Shown here: positions 7,403 through 13,135 of the stretch, piece after piece
Layout of the letters: the number at the start of each line of letters is the position of its first letter
How positions within the stretch are numbered: the stretch's first letter is position 1
Assembly (NCBI GenBank): GCA_033791105.1
Contig: JASJHI010000127.1
Coordinates: 1-13,135 of the forward strand
DNA: 13,135 nt
Origin: JASJHI01 sp033791105
Lineage (GTDB): Bacteria; Actinomycetota; Acidimicrobiia; Acidimicrobiales; Ilumatobacteraceae
Direction: 5' to 3'
Position numbers and translations under genes: made by a program
The notes under the pieces: generated by a model
Seen by the model: the letters and a program-made list of their open reading frames with translations, nothing else
Told to the model about the DNA's origin: nothing
The model's database searches: none

Positions 7403-7531
7403 ATGACACGCCTCGCGATCGGGTCCGACCACGCCGGATTCGAACTCGAGCAGCACCTCTCGACCGAATTCGAGGGTGGTCGTCACGCCCGCCGGGTCGA
7501 TCAATTGTCCGCCCTCGAAGCCGAGTTCTGA
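7403..7531 (+). pseudogene. rpiB: rpiB (ribose-5-phosphate isomerase B) with large in-frame internal deletion
   Basis: This short frame encodes only 42 residues against about 150 for RpiB. Its first part, MTRLAIGSDHAGFELEQHL, is the canonical RpiB amino terminus (the GSDHAGFEL motif of the ribose-phosphate site). The rest, beginning TEFEGGRHARRV and ending SALEAEF, matches the canonical carboxy terminus (as in E. coli YEGGRHQQRV followed by AITAIEQ). The middle, including the active-site Cys or Asp loop and the catalytic His segment, is missing, so isomerase activity is impossible. The junction is near 7459-7463 and keeps the reading frame, natural start and natural stop. It ends 19 bp before glyA, the neighbour rpiB often has in actinobacteria. 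It may be a recent deletion, a retained leader for glyA, or an assembly artefact. Confidence 0.8.
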
Positions 7532-7550
7532 TCCGCGAAACGAGACCGCC

Positions 7551-8801
7551 ATGTCCTTCCCGTCCGACACCGATCCCGACACAGCCGTCGAGGCGCTCAT
7601 CGCCCGCGAGTACGAACGGCAGACGACGGGCATCCAACTCATCGCGAGTGAGAACTTCACCTCACCCGCGGTGATGCGGGCCACTGGCTCGGTGCTCACC
7701 AACAAGTACTCCGAGGGTTACCCGCGCAAGCGGTACTACGGCGGCAACATGGTGATCGACGAGGTCGAGCAGCTGGCGATCGACCGCGCGAAGCAGTTGT
7801 TCGGTGCCGAGCATGCCAACGTGCAGCCGCACTCGGGCGCCAACGCCAACATGTGCGTGTATCAGGCGCTGCTCGATCCCGGCGACACCGTCCTTGGCCT
7901 CAGCCTCGACCACGGCGGGCACCTGACGCACGGATCGCCGGTCAACGCGAGCGGGCTGCTCTACGACTTCGTCTCGTATGGGGTCGGCGCCGAGGATCGG
8001 ATCGAGATCGACAACGTGCGTGAACTCGCGCTGCAACACCGACCGAAGATGATCGTCGTCGGAACGACGAGTTACCCGCGCCGGCTCGATCCCGAACCGT
8101 TCCGGCAGATCGCGGACGAGTGCGGAGCACTGCTGTTCTTCGACATCGCGCACCTCGCGGGGCTCGTCGCCGGCGGGGCCCATCCCAACCCGGTCCCGTT
8201 CGCCGACGTCGTCACCTTCACCACACACAAGACGCTGCGCGGACCCCGCGGCGGGTGCATCCTCACCACCGAGGAGCACGCGAAGGCGATCGACAAGGCG
8301 GTGTTTCCCGGCTGGCAGGGCGGTCCGCTCGAACACGTCATCGCGGCGAAGGCGATTGCGTTTCGCGAGGCGATGGACCCGTCGTTCGAGGAGTACGCGC
8401 ACCAGGTGGTCGCGAATGCGTCGGCGCTCGCCGGTGCGCTCGTCGGCGAAGGTTTCCGGCTCGTCTCCGGTGGCACCGACAACCACCTGATGGTCGTCGA
8501 CCTCCGTCCGTTCGACGAGGAGTTGACCGGCAAGCAGGCGCAGGCGACCCTGGACGAGGCGGGGATCACGTTGAACAAGAACACGATCCCGGATGACCCG
8601 CGCAGCCCGTTCGTCACGAGCGGTCTCCGGATCGGAACGCCCTCGGTGACCACACAGGGCATGACCGAAACCGAGATGCCGGTGATCGCCTCGCTGATCG
8701 CCCGCTCACTGCGGTCCCGCGATGACGTCGGGACGATTACATCGCTGCGTTCCGAGGTCGCCGCGCTGTGCGGTCGCTTCCCCGCCTACACGTCGGCCTG
8801 A
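7551..8801 (+). CDS. glyA: Serine hydroxymethyltransferase
   Basis: This is a 416-residue cytoplasmic PLP enzyme of normal length. It converts serine plus tetrahydrofolate to glycine plus 5,10-methylene-tetrahydrofolate, the main source of one-carbon units. Visible family signatures are YSEGYPRKRYYGG (residues 53-65), NVQPHSGANANM (90-101), HLTHGSPVNASG (124-135), FFDIAHLAGLVAGG (196-209) with the PLP-contacting Asp and His, and TTHKTLRGPRGG (224-235) with PLP lysine K227. The protein looks complete and functional. The ATG at 7551 is chosen because homology starts here; a GTG 25 codons earlier would overlap the rpiB remnant in another frame. No good Shine-Dalgarno sequence is seen (GCGAAACGAGACCGCC precedes the start), so expression probably depends on upstream translation of the rpiB remnant or on initiation without a leader. 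Confidence 0.97.
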   Translation: MSFPSDTDPDTAVEALIAREYERQTTGIQLIASENFTSPAVMRATGSVLTNKYSEGYPRKRYYGGNMVIDEVEQLAIDRAKQLFGAEHANVQPHSGANANMCVYQALLDPGDTVLGLSLDHGGHLTHGSPVNASGLLYDFVSYGVGAEDRIEIDNVRELALQHRPKMIVVGTTSYPRRLDPEPFRQIADECGALLFFDIAHLAGLVAGGAHPNPVPFADVVTFTTHKTLRGPRGGCILTTEEHAKAIDKAVFPGWQGGPLEHVIAAKAIAFREAMDPSFEEYAHQVVANASALAGALVGEGFRLVSGGTDNHLMVVDLRPFDEELTGKQAQATLDEAGITLNKNTIPDDPRSPFVTSGLRIGTPSVTTQGMTETEMPVIASLIARSLRSRDDVGTITSLRSEVAALCGRFPAYTSA

Positions 8802-8808
8802 GCAGATC

Positions 8809-8844
8809 GTGCGCCATCGACGGGGATGACCCCGTCCGGCGCAC
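8809..8844 (+). terminator. Strong compound hairpin after glyA
   Basis: Outer arms GTGCGCC (8809-8815) and GGCGCAC (8838-8844) enclose inner arms GACGGGG (8819-8825) and CCCCGTC (8830-8836). The inner loop is ATGA and only a small ATC/C internal loop separates the two helices, giving 14 perfect base pairs. It starts 7 nt past the glyA stop and ends 4 nt before the candidate -10 box of the next gene. No T-run follows, which is common for terminators in GC-rich actinobacteria. Confidence 0.6.
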
Positions 8845-8848
8845 TCCA

Positions 8849-8854
8849 TAGACT
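8849..8854 (+). promoter_or_regulatory. Candidate -10 box of the wecA-like gene
   Basis: TAGACT fits TANNNT and lies 8 nt before the GTG start at 8863, with no Shine-Dalgarno sequence between. It would drive a leaderless transcript entering the wecA-atp cluster. Any -35 region would fall inside the preceding hairpin. Confidence 0.45.
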
Positions 8855-8862
8855 GTGCGATC

Positions 8863-10059
8863 GTGCCGACGCTGGGTTCCTATCTCCTGATCGGGGCCGT
8901 GGCCGCACTCACCACCATCGTGGCCACCCCGGCGGTTGCCTGGTTCGCGCGACGCCGCGGTTGGGTCTACCTCCCGAACGAGCGCACCGTGCACACGGCA
9001 CCACTGCCCGACGTCGGTGGCCTGGCGATGTTCATCGGTTTCGTGGTCGCGCTCGGCACGGCGTGGCTGATGAACGATTTCGAGCTGCTCTTTGCGAGCA
9101 ACTCGGAGCCGTTCGGCGTGCTGCTCGCTGCCGCGATCATCTTCGGCGTCGGTTTCATCGATGACATCCGCGAGATCTCCGCGCCGGCCAAGGTCACCGG
9201 CACGGTCGTCGCCGGCCTCGCCCTCTGGTGGTTCGGAGTGGTGATGTTCTCGTTCCGGCTGCCGTACTACGGCGCCATCGTCTTGTCGGAGGACCTCAAG
9301 CCACTCATCACCGTGCTGTGGTTGATCGGTATGAGCCAGGCGGTCAATCTCATCGACGGCCTCGACGGTCTTGCCGCGGGCATCGTCGCGATCGCCGCCG
9401 GAGCGTTCTTTCTCTACAGCCAGGAACTCACCGACCTCGGTCTGCTCGACGCCGGCAACATCGGACCTTTGGTGGCGATCATCGCGGTCGGCGTGTGCGT
9501 CGGATTCCTCCCACACAACTTCAATCCGGCGCGCATCATCATGGGCGATGGCGGAGCGTTGCTGCTCGGGCTGCTCCTCGCGGTGTCGACCAGCGTCGTC
9601 GGCGGCCGCGCCGATTCGTTCAGCCAGGAGTTCATCGGTCAGACCTACTTCTTCCTCGCGCCGATCGCGATCCCGTTGTTGATCCTCGGCGTACCGATCC
9701 TCGACACGTTGTTCGCCATCGTTCGCCGGGCGACGGGCCGGCGGGCGCTCGCCTCTGCCGACAAGGGACACCTCCATCACCGGCTGATGAACCTCGGCCA
9801 TGGACACCGTCGCAGCGTGCTCATCCTCTGGGTATGGACGGCGTTGCTCTCGGGCTTCGTGCTCTATCCCACGTTGACGGGTCAGAATCCGACGTACCTT
9901 CCATTCGGGATCGCCGCGTCAGCTGTCGTGCTCTACACGGTGCTGCATCCGAGCGTGCGCCGGCGTCGCCGCGGGAACGGGGACGGGTCGTCCGACACGG
10001 TGCTACAAAATGACGACACATCGGAAGCCGAGTTGCCGACGATCGAGATTGACCAGTAG
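8863..10059 (+). CDS. wecA: Undecaprenyl-phosphate sugar-1-phosphate transferase (WecA/TagO/Rfe family)
   Basis: This 398-residue polytopic membrane enzyme (about 10-11 hydrophobic segments) belongs to glycosyltransferase family 4. It joins a UDP-activated N-acetylhexosamine phosphate (usually GlcNAc) to decaprenyl- or undecaprenyl-phosphate, the first lipid-linked step of cell-wall glycan or arabinogalactan-linker synthesis. Signatures are PDVGGLAMF (49-57), GFIDD (97-101, Mg-binding aspartates), NLIDGLDGLAAG (162-173), IIMGDGGA (225-232), and the cytoplasmic DKGHLHHRLMNLGH loop (300-313), the HxHH type expected for this family. MraY is excluded by the HLHH loop and genomic place. The last ~35 residues are a charged cytoplasmic tail. 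The start is GTG. Position just before the ATP synthase genes matches rfe in mycobacteria; exact sugar specificity cannot be read. Confidence 0.9.
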   Translation: MPTLGSYLLIGAVAALTTIVATPAVAWFARRRGWVYLPNERTVHTAPLPDVGGLAMFIGFVVALGTAWLMNDFELLFASNSEPFGVLLAAAIIFGVGFIDDIREISAPAKVTGTVVAGLALWWFGVVMFSFRLPYYGAIVLSEDLKPLITVLWLIGMSQAVNLIDGLDGLAAGIVAIAAGAFFLYSQELTDLGLLDAGNIGPLVAIIAVGVCVGFLPHNFNPARIIMGDGGALLLGLLLAVSTSVVGGRADSFSQEFIGQTYFFLAPIAIPLLILGVPILDTLFAIVRRATGRRALASADKGHLHHRLMNLGHGHRRSVLILWVWTALLSGFVLYPTLTGQNPTYLPFGIAASAVVLYTVLHPSVRRRRRGNGDGSSDTVLQNDDTSEAELPTIEIDQ

Positions 10060-10134
10060 GTTGTGCATGCGTTCACAAGCGTCTGTCCACCACCGGCATC
10101 CGCCGCCGGCATTCGCTCGGTTCGCCCCGGATCA

Positions 10135-10434
10135 ATGAAGCTCCTGAAGAAGAACACACGCGTCAGTACGACGGACTCGCTCGGCCACGGCATGGACGCC
10201 GTCATCGTCATCGGGCTCTTCCTCGCGGGCGGCTACGGGCTCGATCGACTTTTCGGAACGACCCCACTGTTCATGATCATCATGACGATCGTCGGGGCCG
10301 TCGGTCTGTTCACCTCGTTCCGCTACCGGTACGAGGCGCGGATGCAGGAACACGAAGCTCAGCGCGCCGCCCGCATCGAGGCTGCACGGCCGAGCCCGAC
10401 GAAATCTCCCACCACCTCGAGCGAGGTCATCTGA
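10135..10434 (+). CDS. AtpZ/AtpI-family small membrane protein of the ATP synthase operon
   Basis: This is a 99-residue protein with a basic N-terminus (MKLLKKNTRV), two transmembrane helices (about residues 19-35 and 43-62, separated by a short GLDRLFGTTP loop), and a charged C-terminal tail. This is the layout of AtpZ-type proteins found at the head of many F-type ATPase operons, where they have been implicated in Mg2+ supply or complex assembly. The frame is open back to a GTG at 10063, but those 24 residues are unlike the family, so I start at the ATG 10135. No Shine-Dalgarno sequence is obvious. Its TGA shares one base with the ATG of the following gene, so the two are coupled. The 75-bp gap from wecA contains a direct CCGGCAT repeat and no clear promoter, suggesting readthrough. 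Confidence 0.75.
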   Translation: MKLLKKNTRVSTTDSLGHGMDAVIVIGLFLAGGYGLDRLFGTTPLFMIIMTIVGAVGLFTSFRYRYEARMQEHEAQRAARIEAARPSPTKSPTTSSEVI

Positions 10435-10883
10435 TGGGCAGTACTCCCGACGTCGACGCACTGACAATGCGCCTGGAGGGCCCGGCGCCCGAGGTCGAGG
10501 TGTCGACCGACATGATCAAGCGCGGCCTCCTCGCCGCGCCGCTGCTCCTCGCGATCTGCGGCGTGATCTGGGGAATGAACGGTGTGCTGTCGTCCGCCTA
10601 CGGAATCGTCATCGTGCTCGCCAACTTCGCTTTCGCCGCCGGAATGATCGCCGCGGCCGCCCGCGTCTCGGTCGGTCTGCTGATGGGCGCGACGCTCTTC
10701 GGCTATCTGATCCGACTCGGACTCATCTTCCTCGCCATCTGGTTCGTGAAGGACGCCTCGTGGATTTCGCTCCCGGCGCTCGGATCGACCATCATCGTGA
10801 CGCACCTTGGTCTCCTGTTCTGGGAGATGAGGTACGTCGCCATCTCATTGTCGTCCCCGGGGCTCAAGCCCGCTCCGCACTGA
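10434..10883 (+). CDS. atpI: AtpI-like ATP synthase operon membrane protein
   Basis: This 149-residue protein has four predicted membrane helices (about residues 31-48, 54-76, 80-103 and 115-136) after a roughly 28-residue acidic N-terminus. Size, topology and place between the atpZ-like gene and atpB fit the ATP synthase I-chain family, which helps assemble the c-ring and is not part of the finished enzyme. The sequence of this family is poorly conserved, so the assignment rests mostly on topology and context. The start ATG overlaps the upstream stop (TGATG). A 44-bp gap separates it from atpB. Confidence 0.72.
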   Translation: MGSTPDVDALTMRLEGPAPEVEVSTDMIKRGLLAAPLLLAICGVIWGMNGVLSSAYGIVIVLANFAFAAGMIAAAARVSVGLLMGATLFGYLIRLGLIFLAIWFVKDASWISLPALGSTIIVTHLGLLFWEMRYVAISLSSPGLKPAPH

Positions 10884-10927
10884 CAGCATTCGCCCGCAAC
10901 CGCACTCACGATTGAAACGGATAGAAC

Positions 10928-11698
10928 GTGTTCGGACTCGAGTTCCCGCCGATCAACGAGATCTTGCGTTGGAAGGACATCTTCCCGACGTACAACAAGA
11001 TCGCCCTGATCGCAACCGCCGCCGCGATCCTCGGCATCCTGCTGTTCCTGTTGGCGAGCCGCAAGGATCCGATGAAGGCGCCCACGGGCACGCGCAACCT
11101 CGCCGAGGTCACGATCGACTTCATCGAGGAGAGCATCGTGATGCAGACCCTCGGCAAGTCGGGGCTCAAGTGGACGCCTTTCCTCCTGTGCCTCTTCATC
11201 TTCATCTTCCTCTGCAACATCCCGGGTGTGATCCCGATTATCCAGATGCCCGCCACCGCGCGAATGGCGATCCCGATGTCGCTCGCGCTGCTCGTGTGGG
11301 TCGTCTACATCGCGACCGGCATCAAACACCAGGGGGCTGCGTACTTCGGCCACCTGCTGTGGCCTCCCGGGGTCCCCGTTGCGCTGAAGCCGCTCGTCGG
11401 GGCGATCGAGTTCATCTCGACAATCATCGTGACGCCGTTCTCGCTCACGGTCCGACTCTTCGCCAACATGATGGCGGGGCACATCCTGCTCGTCACGTTC
11501 GCGCTGCTCACCGAATCGCTGCTCTTGGCGGAGACCAAACAGGTCTTCCTCGTGCCGATGGGCATCCTGCCGTTCCTCATGCTGATGTTCCTGACCGGCT
11601 TCGAGATCCTCGTCGCCTTCCTTCAGGCCTACATCTTCGCCATCCTCGCCGCCGTCTACATCAACAACTCGACCGTCGGCCACGCCGACGACCACTGA
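10928..11698 (+). CDS. atpB: ATP synthase F0 subunit a
   Basis: This is the 256-residue membrane stator subunit that carries the proton half-channels beside the c-ring. The essential arginine is R176 in SLTVRLFANMMAGH (172-185), and the C-terminal channel helix FEILVAFLQAYIFAILAAVYI (225-245) carries the expected Glu and Gln. Other family landmarks are NLAEVTIDFIEESI (57-70) and FLCNIPGVIP (94-103). Length is normal. The start is GTG at 10928; the preceding GATTGAAACGGATAGAAC gives only a weak ribosome-binding site. It is followed 68 bp later by atpE in the same transcript. Confidence 0.97.
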   Translation: MFGLEFPPINEILRWKDIFPTYNKIALIATAAAILGILLFLLASRKDPMKAPTGTRNLAEVTIDFIEESIVMQTLGKSGLKWTPFLLCLFIFIFLCNIPGVIPIIQMPATARMAIPMSLALLVWVVYIATGIKHQGAAYFGHLLWPPGVPVALKPLVGAIEFISTIIVTPFSLTVRLFANMMAGHILLVTFALLTESLLLAETKQVFLVPMGILPFLMLMFLTGFEILVAFLQAYIFAILAAVYINNSTVGHADDH

Positions 11699-11751
11699 TC
11701 GCCGACGAACCCGTCACGATCGCCACGGTCTCCCACCTACCGAAAGCACAC

Positions 11752-11756
11752 AGGAG
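11752..11756 (+). promoter_or_regulatory. Ribosome-binding site of atpE
   Basis: AGGAG lies 10 nt before the ATG at 11767, in an A-rich setting (CACAGGAGAAACACC). It is one of the few clear Shine-Dalgarno sequences in the window, consistent with the high translation needed for the multicopy c subunit. Confidence 0.65.
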
Positions 11757-11766
11757 AAACACCCCA

Positions 11767-12036
11767 ATGGAAGCAATCAGCGCTCTGGTCGCCCAGGCCG
11801 ACCCGGCAGATGCCAAGAACACCTCCGCTGCCATCGGCGCCGGTTTCGCCTATGGCATCGCCGCCATCGGTCCCGGCATCGGCATCGGCTACCTCGTCGG
11901 CAAGTCCGTCGAGGCGATGGCCCGCCAGCCCGAAGCGGCCGGCATGGTCCGCACCACGATGTTCCTCGGCATCGCCTTCACCGAGGCGCTCGCCCTCATC
12001 GGCTTCGTGGTCTTCATTCTGCTGAAGTTCGCCTGA
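11767..12036 (+). CDS. atpE: ATP synthase F0 subunit c (proteolipid)
   Basis: This 89-residue helical hairpin forms the rotor ring. Helix 1 carries the packing motif GPGIGIGYLVG (35-45), the polar loop is ARQPE (52-56), and helix 2 carries the proton-binding carboxylate E73 in AFTEALAL (70-77). Sodium-type rings usually have Gln in helix 1 (GxGQG) and a Ser or Thr after the carboxylate. Here these positions are Ile and Ala, so proton coupling is inferred. The N-terminal ~18 residues are slightly longer than in many c subunits. A strong Shine-Dalgarno sequence precedes it. Confidence 0.97.
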   Translation: MEAISALVAQADPADAKNTSAAIGAGFAYGIAAIGPGIGIGYLVGKSVEAMARQPEAAGMVRTTMFLGIAFTEALALIGFVVFILLKFA

Positions 12037-12049
12037 GCGAAGGCGTTCG

Positions 12050-12075
12050 ACGATTCGACCGCAACGATTCGACCG
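12050..12075 (+). repeat. 12-bp direct repeat before the first atpF
   Basis: ACGATTCGACCG occurs at 12050-12061 and again at 12064-12075, separated by CA (14-bp period). It fills much of the 51-bp atpE-atpF gap and ends next to the Shine-Dalgarno sequence. It is probably a small tandem duplication; no function is evident. Confidence 0.6.
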
Positions 12076-12076
12076 T

Positions 12077-12082
12077 AAGGAG
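12077..12082 (+). promoter_or_regulatory. Ribosome-binding site of the first b-subunit gene
   Basis: AAGGAG lies 5 nt before the GTG at 12088 and fixes this start, which implies the long acidic N-terminal extension is really translated. Confidence 0.65.
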
Positions 12083-12087
12083 CTGAC

Positions 12088-12696
12088 GTGCTGACAGCCG
12101 TCGTGACGTCCTCGGGTTCGTCGATCAAGGTCACCCTCCTCGAGGAGGGTGTGCCGCGAGAGGACGAGGCCGAGGAGGGCACCCACGAGGTGCCCGAGAG
12201 CGATCTCAACCCGATCGCGCCCGAGCCGAAGGAAGTCTTCTGGGGCTTCGGTGCCTTCGTGGTGATGGCCATCGCCATTCGCTACTGGCTCTTCCCGAAG
12301 GTGCGCGAGGGGATGGCCCGGCGCTACGACTCGATCCAGGGCGACCTCGAGCAGGCCGAGGCGCTCACCGCTTCGGCTCGCGCCGAGGTGGCCGAGTACG
12401 ACGCGCAGGTCGCGTCGGTGCGAGCTGACGCCCACACGCGTGTCGAGGCCGCCCGCGCCACACTCGAGGCCGAACGGACCGAGCAGCTGGCGGCGACGAA
12501 TGGTCGGATCAACGAGCGCCGCGCTGCAGCGGCGGCCGACGTCGAGGCTGCCCGAGCCGCCGCCGAGTCGCAGGTCGCAGCAGCGGTGTCCGAAGTTGCT
12601 TCGGCGGCCGGACAGCTCGCCACCGGGCGATCACCGTCCGCCAATGCCGTGGCTTCTGCCGTGGCCGATTCCATGCAGACCGGGGTGTCGGCATGA
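12088..12696 (+). CDS. atpF: ATP synthase F0 subunit b (first of two), with acidic N-terminal extension
   Basis: This 202-residue protein is the peripheral-stalk subunit that links F0 to F1. It has a single membrane helix (about 51-70, FWGFGAFVVMAIAIRYWLFP) followed by a long Ala/Glu/Arg-rich coiled coil (about 75-185), as expected. The motif NPIAPEPKEVFWG just before the helix matches the NPxxPxxxE pattern of actinobacterial b subunits. Unusual is the 50-residue segment before the helix, with about a dozen acidic residues between 19 and 49. Textbook b subunits have far fewer residues there, and the segment would face outward. The GTG start has a good Shine-Dalgarno sequence, and no closer start fits. 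It overlaps the next b-type gene by ATGA (4 bp). Whether it is b or b-prime cannot be decided here. Confidence 0.9.
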   Translation: MLTAVVTSSGSSIKVTLLEEGVPREDEAEEGTHEVPESDLNPIAPEPKEVFWGFGAFVVMAIAIRYWLFPKVREGMARRYDSIQGDLEQAEALTASARAEVAEYDAQVASVRADAHTRVEAARATLEAERTEQLAATNGRINERRAAAAADVEAARAAAESQVAAAVSEVASAAGQLATGRSPSANAVASAVADSMQTGVSA

Positions 12697-13135
12697 GCGT
12701 GCTGTCGCCGACACTGCTCATCATCGGTAGAGCGATCGCCTCCGAAGAGGTGCCGTTCGACGATCAGGGTTACCACACGGTCAATCCGATTCTTTCGCCG
12801 ACCGGCGAACTGATCATCGGTTCGACCGCATCGATCATCGTCTTTGCACTCCTCTACAAGTTCGCCGGGCCGACGATCAAGGAGTTCTTCCGCAATCGCA
12901 CCTCGCGCATTCAGACCGAGCTCGACGAGTCGGCGGCCGCCAAGGCCGCCGCCGAGTCCGAGGCGGCCGGCATCCGCGATGCGAAGGGCGACATCGACGC
13001 AGAACGCAGCCGCCTCTACAACGAAGCAGACGAGCAGGCAGCTGCGCTCCTCAGTGAGGGACGCGTTCGCATCGAGTCCGAGATGGCCGAACTCGAACAG
13101 CGTGCCGACGCGGAGATCGCCGCCGCGGCCGGCCG
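12693..13135 (+). CDS. Second ATP synthase b-type subunit (partial; b, b' or b-delta fusion)
   Basis: The frame opens at the ATG overlapping the previous stop and runs past the right edge, giving 147 residues and part of a further codon. It has a hydrophobic start (SVLSPTLLIIG), a polar loop with NPILSPTGELIIG (about 32-44), a membrane helix (about 44-60, ending LLYKFAGPT), then a charged, Ala/Glu-rich coiled coil from about residue 65. This is a b-type stalk subunit distinct from its neighbour, so the stator probably carries a b/b' heterodimer. Mycobacteria instead encode a short b followed by a b-delta fusion; the missing 3' part would show which arrangement is present. The short start-proximal hydrophobic segment may be a signal-like sequence. 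Confidence 0.85.
   Translation, partial: MSVLSPTLLIIGRAIASEEVPFDDQGYHTVNPILSPTGELIIGSTASIIVFALLYKFAGPTIKEFFRNRTSRIQTELDESAAAKAAAESEAAGIRDAKGDIDAERSRLYNEADEQAAALLSEGRVRIESEMAELEQRADAEIAAAAG

Noticed and set aside
7476..7550. 25-codon N-terminal extension of GlyA
   Set aside because: It is an out-of-frame reading of the rpiB remnant (Pro/Ser-rich), and GlyA homology begins at MSFPSD.
7230..7637. 136-codon N-terminal extension of the thiolase-like protein
   Set aside because: The extension is low-complexity and basic, has no family similarity, and overlaps the rpiB remnant, the repeat array and the start of glyA.
10912..12036. A 374-codon frame covering atpB and ending with AtpE
   Set aside because: Its first part is an Arg/His/Pro-rich out-of-frame reading of atpB. 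Only the last 89 codons, in frame with atpE, are real. It is not an a-c fusion.
11767..12036. Possibility of a sodium-dependent ATP synthase
   Set aside because: The c subunit has Ile and Ala at the positions where sodium-type rings carry Gln and Ser or Thr, so a proton ring is more likely.
1..13135. Search for a new defence system, mobile element, CRISPR array or prophage
   Set aside because: No repeat-spacer array, transposase, integrase, nuclease or toxin-antitoxin pair is seen. Codon bias is uniform and the genes are mostly housekeeping.

Overview
The window is GC-rich (roughly two thirds G+C by eye), densely packed with genes, uses GTG starts often, and shows strong G/C bias at third codon positions. 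The gene order (a WecA-type glycosyltransferase, AtpZ and AtpI-like proteins, then ATP synthase a, c, b, b) matches the rfe-atp neighbourhood known from Actinomycetota. A two-domain MshD-like acetyltransferase and a TLP1-type thiolase-like protein also suggest an actinobacterium. My best guess is the Acidimicrobiia (Ilumatobacter-like), but this is inferred from style and synteny, with no database search behind it.

Left part (1-5741). The 3' end of an unidentified + strand gene faces a minus-strand pair in which a dipeptidyl-peptidase-IV-type S9 serine peptidase overlaps a small TerB-like protein by 4 bp. Next comes a minus-strand nucleoside hydrolase, divergent from a + strand lipoprotein of unknown role. 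The lipoprotein converges on a minus-strand tandem-GNAT acetyltransferase, and an 8-bp hairpin covers both stop codons.

Middle part (5742-8862). A minus-strand thiolase-like protein that lacks the usual catalytic residues diverges from a + strand rpiB-glyA unit. The rpiB here is a 42-codon remnant in which the first ~19 and last ~22 codons are joined in frame, while glyA is intact. The 173-bp divergent spacer carries five degenerate 11-bp tandem units midway between two candidate -10 boxes. A strong compound hairpin follows glyA.

Right part (8863-13135). A membrane glycosyltransferase for cell-envelope glycan synthesis (WecA/TagO family) is followed by the F0 part of the ATP synthase operon: atpZ-like, atpI-like, atpB (a), atpE (c) and two consecutive b-type subunits, the second cut by the window end. 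F1 genes would be expected beyond the edge. Both b-type proteins have longer N-terminal segments before the membrane helix than textbook b subunits, and the first is strongly acidic.

Several starts (S9 peptidase, lipoprotein, thiolase-like, rpiB remnant, wecA) have a TANNNT-like box 6-9 nt upstream and no Shine-Dalgarno sequence, suggesting leaderless transcription. Clear Shine-Dalgarno sequences occur inside the ATP synthase operon (atpE, first atpF). I saw no tRNA, rRNA, CRISPR array, insertion sequence or phage gene. Most of the window is ordinary chromosomal housekeeping; the rpiB internal deletion and the phased repeat beside it are the features most worth following up.
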